DNA from: Candidatus Poribacteria bacterium
GTDB taxonomy: Bacteria > Abyssobacteria > SURF-5
Length of the DNA: 42,967 nucleotides
Direction: 5' to 3'
NCBI GenBank assembly: GCA_016215705.1
Contig: JACRIR010000248.1
Location: forward strand, 1 to 42,967
A program made the translations under genes and the position numbers. Positions within the stretch are counted from its first letter, which is position 1, and each line of letters opens with the position of its first letter. Below are positions 15,967 to 23,866 of this stretch, in pieces. The notes under the pieces were generated by a model. The model did not search any database. It saw nothing but the letters and a program-made list of their open reading frames with translations, and was not told the origin of the DNA.

Positions 15967-17592
15967 TTACATGTTCATTATCTCCGGGAACGGAGGCAGG
16001 GGGCCGGCAGCAGCTTGCGGGCTCACATTCGGATTGGGCCCGAAGACTTCCGGTATGTTCGGGAAGCTCAGTACGCCGCCGGGTAGATTACCGTCGGCAT
16101 TGCGGTCACCCGTGAAATTCATTCCTGCGATCAACCCGAGGTTGTAGTTGCCGCCCTGGGCAGTCTGGCTCGGTTCCGAATGGTCGTGCATCGGGAAACA
16201 CAGAGGCGACAACTGCACATGTATCGGGTTAACTCCTGCCATGGTTCCCACTCTTGGGATAGCCATGAACATCTCTTGCGTCGGCGGCCACGTGGCCACT
16301 CCCGGCGGAGTATCTCCTGCCGCCACTTCTTCTCCCACCATGATCACGCCGAAATTGGGTATGGGGGTCGGGTCTACGGGAAGCGGGACCTCGAGGTCAG
16401 CGCGTCCGATGCCTTTGTTGTTGGGAACATCCGGAGGCCGCATGTATGGGTTCAGCCAATCCCATGTGTCCAGAGGTTTCGATGTGAAGGTGTCTATCCA
16501 GATATGATTGTCCCTTTGGCCCGGGAGCACGTCCTGTGCGCTGAACTGATTGTTGACGGCCAACACATACACGTGGTTTGCGTGGATATGCATGGAGTGA
16601 CACCACAGCCCTGCGTTGAGAACCCGGATGATACAGGGTTCGCCGACGCGGAGGTTCGGGCATACGAACGGGCTATTGTGGGAGAAATGTCCGGACTGGC
16701 CGCTAATGGTGAAGTATTCCGGCGTGTTGTTTTCCACCGGGGCCTTGTTTGCCCCTTGGGTGATGAGTGGGTCATTCAGGAATTTATCAAGGAAAGTTTG
16801 CGCCGGATAGTTCACGCCCGGATTGTTAAATGAGAATATCCCCACTTCCTGGAACAGCAGCGGGCTGGGCTGATGCAGCAGCCAGATATACTGCCGGAAA
16901 GCAGGAGTGGCAGGGAAGGGAGCGGGATTAGCGGCGCCCTCGCCCCAAGCAAGCCCGGGCCACCACGGCTTTGCGCCCAAATCGGCGAACAACTGCGCCA
17001 TTCTCGGATTGGCGGTAACATCAGCAGCGCCATAAGGTGTTCCATTGGCCGGATTGGGCATGACGATGAAAGCGCCATGCAGACCCATTACACGGTTCAC
17101 CGGCGCATTCAGGTCGTCATAATAGAGATAGCTTCCCGCCGAACCAGCCGGCAATGTGAACCTGAGAGTTGTTGTCGTAGGCGTCGCCGGAGTGCCTGCG
17201 GCCATTGTGCTGCTGGTGAACGGCCCCAAACCGGGGAACTTAGCCTCCATGGACGGAATTGCGAAGCGATGTGCAGTGGGAAGATTATTTCTCAGATTGA
17301 TCGTGATGGTGTCTCCCTCGAAGGCGAAGATAGTGGGCCCGGGGACCTCGGCATCGATGGCCGGGGCTGTCGACTTAAAAAGCCAGAAGTAGCATTCCGC
17401 ATTGTTTGCGGCGTTGTGGGTCACCATCTCTTTGACCCCATCCATCAGTGCGAGATTGAGGGTCTGGGTTGCAGCGATAACAGCATTACTTTTAGCGAGC
17501 CAGCGTGGCACTTTAGGCCCCACCACAATGGCCGCCGCGCCGCCCAGCCCGTGCGAGATAAACTCACGTCTATCCATTCCTCTTTCTTTCAT
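15967..17592 (-). CDS. Tat-exported multicopper-oxidase-like protein carrying the domain-3 copper motif
   Basis: The protein has 541 residues from the ATG at 17592, with GGAGG 5 nt upstream. The leader MDRREFISHGLGGAAAIVVG is twin-arginine (R8, R9). The cupredoxin part at 84-180 has GPTIFAFEGDTITINLRNNL, but motif I is lost (AHRFAIP instead of HWHG) and motif II reads YLYYDDLNAPVNRVMGLHG, without its HxH. Further on, CHSMHIHANHVYVL (331-344; H332, H335, H337, H340) matches motif III. FPMHDHSEP (H469, H471) is the likely motif IV, with Asp in place of the type-1 Cys. It therefore holds the half that the neighbour at 14395-15852 lacks. It is the first structural gene after the intact kinase/regulator pair. 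Confidence 0.82.
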   Translation of the reverse strand: MKERGMDRREFISHGLGGAAAIVVGPKVPRWLAKSNAVIAATQTLNLALMDGVKEMVTHNAANNAECYFWLFKSTAPAIDAEVPGPTIFAFEGDTITINLRNNLPTAHRFAIPSMEAKFPGLGPFTSSTMAAGTPATPTTTTLRFTLPAGSAGSYLYYDDLNAPVNRVMGLHGAFIVMPNPANGTPYGAADVTANPRMAQLFADLGAKPWWPGLAWGEGAANPAPFPATPAFRQYIWLLHQPSPLLFQEVGIFSFNNPGVNYPAQTFLDKFLNDPLITQGANKAPVENNTPEYFTISGQSGHFSHNSPFVCPNLRVGEPCIIRVLNAGLWCHSMHIHANHVYVLAVNNQFSAQDVLPGQRDNHIWIDTFTSKPLDTWDWLNPYMRPPDVPNNKGIGRADLEVPLPVDPTPIPNFGVIMVGEEVAAGDTPPGVATWPPTQEMFMAIPRVGTMAGVNPIHVQLSPLCFPMHDHSEPSQTAQGGNYNLGLIAGMNFTGDRNADGNLPGGVLSFPNIPEVFGPNPNVSPQAAAGPLPPFPEIMNM

Positions 17593-17768
17593 AACTGCCT
17601 CCATCTTTGAGGGACCGGTCCGAGCTTCGGGTCCGTCCCTGCCCCAATTAGTGACCTCCGACATTTCTTGAGCGACAAACCCCCACTTCAGGTTTGTGCT
17701 TGAAGCCGATATCGAGCTTTAGGTGAATCCTCCGCGCATGCCCACCCGTGTCACCACCTCCCAAAAGA

Positions 17769-17801
17769 TAGGCGAAAGGCGAAAGGAACAAGGCGAAAGG
17801 G
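17769..17801 (+). repeat. F1 repeat, solo TAGGCGAAAGG arm
   Basis: It begins TAGGCGAAAGGCGAAAGG and ends AGGCGAAAGGG, like the left arms of the four-helix-bundle elements, but has no attached gene and no inverted partner. Confidence 0.75.
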
Positions 17802-18058
17802 AAGGATTCAAAAAGAAGAAAACCAGCTTGTTTCTGGTTTCGAACCTCACTTTTCTTCCCCAAACCACCCGGCCAAATCGTACTCGTGGCCAACCGTGAA
17901 GATATGTCCAGTTGCCGGTGCAAACCCGTTTACAATCATTTATTTTGTATCGAGGTGTTTTTTTGTCTTTGTTCATACGGGCCAACTAGGTCTTGCTGTG
18001 TTTTTTGCCGTCAGTCAATGGTAAAGAACGCTGCATCTAATAGGATATAATTACTCCA

Positions 18059-18115
18059 ATTTATCTTGCACGCTATTGTCAAAAGTACCTATTTCATATA
18101 GGTAGAAATGCCTAT
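18059..18115 (-). promoter_or_regulatory. Candidate NarL-type activated promoter with three heptamers
   Basis: On the minus strand a heptamer complementary to TACCTAT (18086-18092) lies 21 nt upstream of ATAAAT (18059-18064). A second heptamer in inverted orientation (18098-18104) makes a TACCTAT-5-ATAGGTA pair, and a third, TGCCTAT, lies at 18109-18115. TACYYMT heptamers in inverted pairs are the known NarL target. The site sits between the intact regulator gene and the multicopper oxidase genes and would drive the latter with a leader of about 460 nt. Confidence 0.58.
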
Positions 18116-18280
18116 TCATAAAAAGCACCGCTTCCGAGCTAAAGGGCAAGATCCGAAAAGGAAGGATGAATTACGGGGGAAGGATGATAGACAGAAGAGA
18201 GCAAGATGAAAAAAGGCTGTGGTGAGCCAAGTGTTGTGCGTTGAAAATTCAAGGGTAGGGGGACTATTGCTCATAGCTCA

Positions 18281-18946
18281 TCATTGCATCATGTCAGTAT
18301 CCGATGCGTAGCCTCTGCGGATTGCGTATTTAACGAGGTCCGCCACGTTACGTATGTTCAACCGTTTGGCGATACTGGCGCGGTGATGCTCGACGGTGCG
18401 AATGCTGATAAAGAGCTCAGAGGCAATCTCTTTGCTGGATTTCCCTTCGGTCAGGAGTTTCAAAACGTCCTTTTCGCGGTCCGTCAGGCAATCGAGTCGT
18501 GGCTTGTCGTTGCGGCGGCAAGTCTCGACCAGGTCGGTGGTCAGTTCCTTGAGAAAGGAAGGTGAGACATATGTTTTGCCGTTGCGGATTGTCTCGACAG
18601 CGGAGAGAAGCTCTGTGTCCGTGTCTTCTTTCAAGAGGTATCCATCAGCGCCTGCGGCAAGCGCTCGATAGAAATATTCTCTCCTTCTGTGCATGGTCAA
18701 GATCAGCACCTTTATGGCGGGGTGGTTCTGCTTGATTCTTTGTGTTGTTTCAATTCCCCCGAGGCATGGCATACTGAGGTCGACGATGGTCATGTCGGCA
18801 GGAGTGTGGTCGAGTAAGGCAAGAAGCTCAAGGCCGTCACCTGCCTGGGCGACAACGGCCATGCCATCGAATTCGTCTATGATTCTCTTTATTCCCATTC
18901 TCAGCAGGGCGTGGTCGTCAGCAAGCATAATGCGATAGGAACTCAT
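18281..18946 (-). CDS. NarL/FixJ-family response regulator
   Basis: The protein has 221 residues from the ATG at 18946, with a strong AGGAGG at 8 nt; the open frame upstream is palindrome sequence. The receiver has D10/D11, phospho-acceptor D56 (TIVDLSMP), LILTMHRRRE and K near GYLLKED. A LuxR-type HTH follows (LTDREKDVLKLLTEGKSSKEIA, then ISIRTVEHHRASI). It is the only intact response regulator in the window, while three related kinases are present. This makes it the best candidate to read all of them and to bind the shared TACCTAT heptamers. It lies 151 nt downstream of its kinase, separated by two P1 palindromes. Confidence 0.95.
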   Translation of the reverse strand: MSSYRIMLADDHALLRMGIKRIIDEFDGMAVVAQAGDGLELLALLDHTPADMTIVDLSMPCLGGIETTQRIKQNHPAIKVLILTMHRRREYFYRALAAGADGYLLKEDTDTELLSAVETIRNGKTYVSPSFLKELTTDLVETCRRNDKPRLDCLTDREKDVLKLLTEGKSSKEIASELFISIRTVEHHRASIAKRLNIRNVADLVKYAIRRGYASDTDMMQ

Positions 18947-19001
18947 TATCTCAGCCTCCTTTTCTCGGTTTTCGCTTCGCAAATTCCGCAAAATATCCTC
19001 G

Positions 19002-19040
19002 GAAAGTGGGGACACGATGCCGCATCGTGTCCCCACTTTC
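19002..19040. repeat. P1 palindrome, 19-bp perfect stem
   Basis: 19002-19020 pairs perfectly with 19022-19040 around one base. It lies between the kinase and regulator genes; the next copy begins 16 nt further on. Confidence 0.92.
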
Positions 19041-19055
19041 TCCAATGCCGTGTTC

Positions 19056-19098
19056 GCAAATGCGGGGACACCATGCGGCATGGTGTCCCCGGATTTGC
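19056..19098. repeat. P1 palindrome, GGGGACACCATGC form
   Basis: A 14-bp perfect inner stem (19063-19076 with 19078-19091) is extended by GCAAAT/ATTTGC after one mismatch. The distal arm touches the stop codon of the kinase gene. Confidence 0.9.
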
Positions 19099-20120
19099 TA
19101 GGCCGGAACTGCAAGGGCTATTTTTGTCCCTTTTCCCGGCTCGCTTGAGATTTTAAGAGAAGCGCCCAGCATGCGGGCGCGCTCGTCCATAGCCTCGAGC
19201 CCCAAGCCCTTGTCCCCGGCATATACGGCTTTAACCTTTTGGACGTCGAAACCTTTTCCGTTATCTTCCACAAAAAAGAGTGACCCTCCGCAGTCACGGC
19301 AGGCGCGGATTGAAACGCGGCTGGCCTGAGCGTGTTTTCCTATATTGGACAGCGCCTCCTGGAAAATTCTGTAGACAATCAGGTGAGACTTGCGCGCGAA
19401 CAGGTTATCGACTTCGTCGATATCAAGCAATACATCTATGTTGCAGTGCGCAGCGAAATCCTCGACGAGGGACCGGATTGCGCACACGAGCCCGAGGTCT
19501 TCGAGGGTCGAGGGGGTCAGATCGTGGGAAAGCCTGCGAAGGCTTTCGATAATCTGATTTGCGCATTTCTGGGCTGCTTCGATGTCGGTCTTAACGGATT
19601 GCCTCTCTTCGCACAGCTTATTCTCGACCGCCCGCAATTCCAGTTTCAGCAAAGTCGTGATTTGCCCCAGATCGTCATGTAATTCCAGCGCAATTCTCCT
19701 CCGCTCCCGCTCCTGGGCGGTAAGGAGATGGCCGGACAGGAGTCGAAGTCTTTTTTCGGATTCCCGCAACTCATTTTCCATTCGCTTGCGTTGCGTCATT
19801 TCTCGTTCGAGAAGGGTGTTGGCTGCCGATAGGCTGGCAGTCCTCTCCTCGACGCGTTCTTCCAGTTTGTCACGAGACTCTCGCAACGCGTCTTCCGCTC
19901 GTATACGCGCGGAAAGCAGGTTGGACGCTATTATCCCGAATCCTCCAAACAGGAGCAGGATGAATGATCGAATATAGAGTTCATGGTGGGGCACTCCCCA
20001 CAGAAGCAACTGAAAAAAAGAGCCTCGGTAAAAGATGAAATAATCCGCCCCGGCGTCGATCAGCCAGGCGAAGAGCCCCATGACGAGCGACAGGATGAAA
20101 ATACTTGATCCGGTCTTCAT
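19098..20120 (-). CDS. NarL-family sensor histidine kinase
   Basis: The protein has 340 residues. Two N-terminal membrane segments flank FIFYRGSFF and PHHELYIRSF. A coiled coil (about 75-130) follows, then the HisKA_3 box LELHDDLGQITTL, LRRLSHDLTPSTLEDLGL, and an HATPase with EALSNIGKHA, EDNGKGFD and GLGLEAM. It has the same layout as 8078-9079 and 25573-26667. Its partner is the intact regulator immediately downstream. No extracytoplasmic sensor domain is visible, so the signal is probably sensed in or at the membrane. Confidence 0.94.
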   Translation of the reverse strand: MKTGSSIFILSLVMGLFAWLIDAGADYFIFYRGSFFQLLLWGVPHHELYIRSFILLLFGGFGIIASNLLSARIRAEDALRESRDKLEERVEERTASLSAANTLLEREMTQRKRMENELRESEKRLRLLSGHLLTAQERERRRIALELHDDLGQITTLLKLELRAVENKLCEERQSVKTDIEAAQKCANQIIESLRRLSHDLTPSTLEDLGLVCAIRSLVEDFAAHCNIDVLLDIDEVDNLFARKSHLIVYRIFQEALSNIGKHAQASRVSIRACRDCGGSLFFVEDNGKGFDVQKVKAVYAGDKGLGLEAMDERARMLGASLKISSEPGKGTKIALAVPA

Positions 20121-20170
20121 TGCATTCTCTGACAGACTCTGTCTAGGTCAAGTTAATTTTGTTGGTATCT

Positions 20171-20198
20171 GTAAGGGCACGGCGCGCCGTGCCCCTAC
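20171..20198. repeat. GGGCACGGCG/CGCCGTGCCC palindrome (family P4)
   Basis: A 28-bp palindrome with one mismatch per arm. A perfect copy lies at 20664-20693. Each is followed on the plus strand by TTGACAGCACACTAG or TTGACAGAACACTAG (20233-20247, 20712-20726), so the two are copies of a larger unit on either side of the small ORF at 20244-20459. Confidence 0.85.
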
Positions 20199-20243
20199 GA
20201 AGAACCAAGCGCCAATACCCGCACATTTTGTATTGACAGCACA

Positions 20244-20459
20244 CTAGTTACCTATGCTTTCTTCTCTGCTCGTGAGGCAATTCCGATACAGGTCCTCTGG
20301 CCACCGCAGAATCTGCGCGGGCGTCATCACCGCTTTGTTCCTTCTCTCTTCTTCGGGACGCGGGGAACGTGCGACGTCAGTGGCCGAAGCGCGCGGATTC
20401 TCCGGTATGCTTTCAGTGAGAGGTTTCATTTCTTGTTCTTGTTCTTGTTCGCTTGTCAT
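20244..20459 (-). CDS. Small hypothetical protein
   Basis: The product has 71 residues, starts MTSEQEQEQEMKPLTESIP and is highly charged, with MTPAQILRWPEDLYRNCLTSREE at its end. No signal peptide, membrane segment or known motif is visible. An AGGGGGA lies about 7 nt before the ATG at 20459, which supports translation. It lies between two copies of a miniature repeat, and its stop codon falls inside one copy. It could be a real small gene at the end of module 3 or a chance frame; I do not recognise it. Confidence 0.4.
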   Translation of the reverse strand: MTSEQEQEQEMKPLTESIPENPRASATDVARSPRPEEERRNKAVMTPAQILRWPEDLYRNCLTSREESIGN

Positions 20460-20638
20460 TGTCGAATCCCCCTAATTGAATGTGCTAGTACTGTGTTTCC
20501 TAGATAACATGCATTAATTCGGCGGCGCTAATAGCATGCATTGATCCGGCGACGTCCCCCCTTTGCAAAGGGGGGTAAGGGAGGATTTAGAACATTTACT
20601 CCCAAGGGCTTCTGTGACTCCTTAAATCCCCCTTTAGA

Positions 20639-20726
20639 GAGTGTCCCGTAATTGTTGATCAACTGTAGGGGCACGGCGCGCCGTGCCCCTACAGGAACCG
20701 ACAAAACAGAGTTGACAGAACACTAG
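20639..20726. mobile_element. Miniature inverted-repeat element with a perfect 30-bp central palindrome
   Basis: The left end reads AGTGTCCCGTAATTGTTG and the right end, on the other strand, AGTGTTCTGTCAACTCTG. These are imperfect terminal inverted repeats that share AGTGT-C-GT-A. The centre (20664-20693) is a perfect 30-bp palindrome. The left 20 bases recur exactly at 34770-34789 inside the DUF2723 gene. The AGTGT ends preceded by A or TA recall IS630-type elements, but no transposase is present and a target duplication is not clear. Confidence 0.55.
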
Positions 20727-20732
20727 CCCCCT

Positions 20733-23633
20733 TTATGGTTGAAACGGGTTGAATATCGGACCCAGCGGCGGGAGGCCGGCGGCGGGCCGACCGCCTGCGC
20801 CGACCGGCGGAATCCGTAGGATTCCTTCGCACTGTTTGAAACCACCGATGCGGAACAATCCGCAATCGCCGATAATCTGTGTTTCGTCTCCTCTCGCGCC
20901 ATTGGGCACGAATATTTCCGGATGGTCGAACGGCGCTATCTCATTGCGCACGCGATCGTCGGTAAGCGCCAACAGGAATGAGACCAGGGCGTTTTTCCTT
21001 TCCGCCGTCATGTTGGGGATAACGGCTATGAACGGCGACAGATTGTCGATATTCTCGTCGCGGAAGTTTCCCCCGCGCGTGTAGAAATCCACTGACTGCC
21101 TCACGGTTGCCATGCCGCCGTCCCGGTTATAGGGGCCGGTCAGCTCGACATTGCGAAGGGTCGGCGTCTTGATGGCGCCGTCAACAGCGACCCTGTCGAG
21201 GTCGCACGGAGTCCTGCAAGGCAGGTCCGGCGTATATTGCGCGATTTCGGGCGGCAGCAATCCCTGACTCTTGAGGAGGGCGCGGCGAGAGAATGAGAGC
21301 GGATAGCCGAACGGGTCGGTCCCGCCTCTGCCGATGTCCTCGAAAGTCGGTCTCACTGCGATATTGTAATAGCCAGTATCGTAGAAGGCCTCGCCCACAG
21401 TCATTGCCATTCGCTCGATGGCAGCTTCTGCTGCCAGCGCCAGCGGCCCGCGAATCTCGCCCTCGGGATGGGCGGCGGTTTGCACGACGACATAGGTCTT
21501 TCCGCTTATGATCGCGTCAATTACTTCGGCCATACTGGCCGCTCCAGCAGTCGGGATAAGGTTGGCTTCGCTAAGAGTTCCGGCAAACGGACTCACGAAA
21601 GCCGTGTTCGCGAGGACGAAGATGGCAGGTCCGTTTTCACCGGGCAGGCCAAGATGCATGGTTGCGCCGGTAACGCCGGTTATGTTTTTTGTTCTGAGTC
21701 CGTAAGAAATGAGTTGTTTGTCCGCGTCGATAGTGACGATAGCGTTGCCGGTCGCGGCGGTAGTAACAGGAGGAACGATCCGGTCGCCAAGCAGGACGGA
21801 ATCGAAAGTCAAGAGGGTGTCATTCAGTAGATGGCCGCGTATCTCGCCTGCCGGATGGGCGGCGGTGGCAATGTTGACATAGGTGTCGCCATTCTTCATC
21901 GCATTGATCGCATCGGCAAGGGTGGCGATGCCGGGGGCCGGAATGAGGTCAGTCTGAGTCAACGTCCCCGTCAATCGGGTAATGAAGCCCGTATTCGTAA
22001 GAACGAAGATGACGGGCCCGTTTTCTGTCGTAGAGCCGAGATGGACAGTTGCGCCGGTGACGCCGGCTATGTTTGCCGCCTCGATCTCGAACGCAATCTG
22101 AGTCAGCGCAGCATCAAATATGAGGCCGGCTTTCCCGCTGGCGGCAGTCGCAACGGGAGGCACTTCCTGTTGGCCGCTCATGTTCGCGATCACCCCCGGC
22201 GGCTCCAGGATCAGGCCTGCCGTGGCCGAGACTGAAGCGAGAGTGAATTCAGGACCGCCGTGGCAGTTTATGCACCTGCCGTCAAACAAGAAGATGTCGA
22301 GACCTTCGAGTTGCTGTGCGGTCAGCGCCGTAGTATCTCCTTCTTGATACTTGTCGAACGGCGTGTTATCCGAGACGAGGGTGCTCTCATACATTTGGAT
22401 GGCTAGGCCGAAGAATAGAGAGAAGTTGGCTTCCATTTGCGTATATTCGTTAGAGGCGAGCGGGCGGGCGGGGCGTCGCACAACTTGCCGTATTCCATCT
22501 CCATATCGGAACGAGCGGGGGTCTTGCGTTTCGGGGCGGTGGATATCTTCCGTGCCGGGTGCAAATCTGATCATCTGGCTGGTGTTCTGCCAGTATTCCG
22601 GTCTGAAAGCGGTTGTAATCAGGTGGCGGTACGTGACATTGAGCCCGCGCTGTCCCTTAACTTTTCCCTGCGCATCCAGGAAGGCGCTGGAGTAGATGCC
22701 CAAGAAGCTGTCGAGGGGATGAACCAACTGTTTTGCAAGCGGCCTGAGCAGCAGCATTTTCTTTCCGATATCGGCAAAGGGGCGACCCGTGAAAGACATC
22801 TCGAAGTCGCTCATAGGGGGACCGACGGCCTGTGAGGCGAGGCTTGAGTTGGGAATTCGCACAAGGCGCTCCTGCAACGTTCCATTCACATTCACGAATA
22901 CGCCGTCGGTCAGGTCTGACGGTCCGAACGGATTAACGCCATTGAACACTTGATTGGCGCGCCCATTCATAAAATTTTCAAAATTGAAGACGGCATTGAT
23001 TACCGTGGGAGCATTTCGCGGCTCGACACGGCGAAGGTTGACGCCATCGAGGTTGAATACCGGATCAAAGATCGGAAAGCCTGATTCGATTGAGCCACCG
23101 GGTCGAATAGCGGTGAAATTGTGAAGGAGGACACCCTGTGACGAAACGATATCGTTGCTGTCCGAAATCACGGTTGAATACTGATCATCCGGATTTGACA
23201 ACTTATGGAAAGGGAAATCACTAAACTGCAAAGTCTGGTTGGGCAGTCCGGTCTGAAAAGTTTCGTCGCCCGCGAGAAGTCCGGGGTTGAGTTGGTTTTT
23301 GAGGCGATTATCCGCCCCCGCGTGGAAATGGCAACTCGCGCACGCCGCTATGCCGTCGCTGCCGACCTGCATATCCCAGTAGAGGGCTTTGCCCAGCGCT
23401 ATGGCTGCGCTTTCATTCTGAACAAAGTCAGCAAGATTGGGCGGTTTCGGAACAGGAATTGTTTTCAGCGACGGAGGAGCGAATGGGTGTGTAGGGAAGT
23501 CAAAGCCGGAAACCACGCATGCCAGGATTATGGTTATTGACAATAGAATCCACGGTTCTCTTTCATTCCGGCCGGATGATGGGATTTGTTCACTTTGCGC
23601 AAGCGGGCTGCCCTTCTTAGCTTCGTTCCTCAT
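20733..23633 (-). CDS. Diheme cytochrome c peroxidase/MauG-like protein with two CHRD domains, partly degenerate signatures
   Basis: The protein has 966 residues from the ATG at 23633, with a GGAGGAGAGG about 11 nt upstream. A hydrophobic leader is at about 28-43 (PWILLSITIILACVVSG). Heme motifs are CASCH (98-102) and CINCH (453-457). CHRD-like domains span about 485-602 and 614-731 and end in AGEIRGH and EGEIRGP. It is closest to 150-2891; both begin DFPT(N/H)PFAP after the leader. Two family signatures are altered: NFWDGRA is NFMNGRA (220-226), and PYFHNGG is PYNRDGG near the C-terminus. The heme sites are intact, so binding is likely but activity may differ. It follows the secreted protein at 23892-25145, as the paralogue pair does in module 1. 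Confidence 0.88.
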   Translation of the reverse strand: MRNEAKKGSPLAQSEQIPSSGRNEREPWILLSITIILACVVSGFDFPTHPFAPPSLKTIPVPKPPNLADFVQNESAAIALGKALYWDMQVGSDGIAACASCHFHAGADNRLKNQLNPGLLAGDETFQTGLPNQTLQFSDFPFHKLSNPDDQYSTVISDSNDIVSSQGVLLHNFTAIRPGGSIESGFPIFDPVFNLDGVNLRRVEPRNAPTVINAVFNFENFMNGRANQVFNGVNPFGPSDLTDGVFVNVNGTLQERLVRIPNSSLASQAVGPPMSDFEMSFTGRPFADIGKKMLLLRPLAKQLVHPLDSFLGIYSSAFLDAQGKVKGQRGLNVTYRHLITTAFRPEYWQNTSQMIRFAPGTEDIHRPETQDPRSFRYGDGIRQVVRRPARPLASNEYTQMEANFSLFFGLAIQMYESTLVSDNTPFDKYQEGDTTALTAQQLEGLDIFLFDGRCINCHGGPEFTLASVSATAGLILEPPGVIANMSGQQEVPPVATAASGKAGLIFDAALTQIAFEIEAANIAGVTGATVHLGSTTENGPVIFVLTNTGFITRLTGTLTQTDLIPAPGIATLADAINAMKNGDTYVNIATAAHPAGEIRGHLLNDTLLTFDSVLLGDRIVPPVTTAATGNAIVTIDADKQLISYGLRTKNITGVTGATMHLGLPGENGPAIFVLANTAFVSPFAGTLSEANLIPTAGAASMAEVIDAIISGKTYVVVQTAAHPEGEIRGPLALAAEAAIERMAMTVGEAFYDTGYYNIAVRPTFEDIGRGGTDPFGYPLSFSRRALLKSQGLLPPEIAQYTPDLPCRTPCDLDRVAVDGAIKTPTLRNVELTGPYNRDGGMATVRQSVDFYTRGGNFRDENIDNLSPFIAVIPNMTAERKNALVSFLLALTDDRVRNEIAPFDHPEIFVPNGARGDETQIIGDCGLFRIGGFKQCEGILRIPPVGAGGRPAAGLPPLGPIFNPFQP

Positions 23634-23792
23634 GACGGTTGAGTCCTCTCCTCCCGGGCAAAACCTGATTTATGGTTTAGGGTTCAGGTCTAGGGACGCG
23701 GGAATCGGTTTCAGGTTCCAAGTTTCTCGTTGAATTTCAAGGACGCCAGTATCCTTTTTCTTTTTTTCTCCTTATCTTTTTGACATGCGGAG

Positions 23793-23824
23793 GCGCATCC
23801 GCGCTTTTGAGAGCGCGGATGCGC
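23793..23824. repeat. GCGCATCCGCGCT/AGCGCGGATGCGC palindrome
   Basis: A 13-bp perfect stem with a 6-nt loop, between the unknown secreted protein and the CHRD cytochrome of module 3. No T-tract follows on the minus strand; a T-rich run precedes it on the plus strand (about 23754-23782), which read on the minus strand is an A-rich stretch after the hairpin. Confidence 0.75.
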
Positions 23825-23866
23825 ACGCAGGTTTGGTTCACTGATGTTGACTCAACCATTTGTGTT

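Larger units (their letters stand above)
17593..18280. other. Long leader/intergenic region with promoter and F1 repeat
   Basis: No gene in 688 bases. A candidate NarL-type promoter is at 18059-18115 and a purine-rich F1 repeat at 17769-17801. A weak frame at 17648-17923 on the minus strand consists largely of repeat sequence and is not called. Confidence 0.6.

Noticed and set aside
14395-17592. Assignment of the copper proteins and peroxidases to manganese oxidation or rubber cleavage
   Set aside because: Multicopper oxidases and diheme cytochromes occur in both, but no diagnostic gene or motif for either process is visible.
17648-17923. Small minus-strand gene upstream of the multicopper oxidases
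   Set aside because: Most of the frame is F1 repeat and leader sequence, with no clear ribosome binding site or motif.
18947-19114. N-terminal extension of the response regulator
   Set aside because: It reads through two P1 palindromes; the ATG at 18946 has AGGAGG and starts a normal receiver domain.
20249-20255. A fifth TACCTAT heptamer as promoter site
   Set aside because: It lies at the end of the small ORF, and no -10-like hexamer is found 21-22 nt away on the minus strand.
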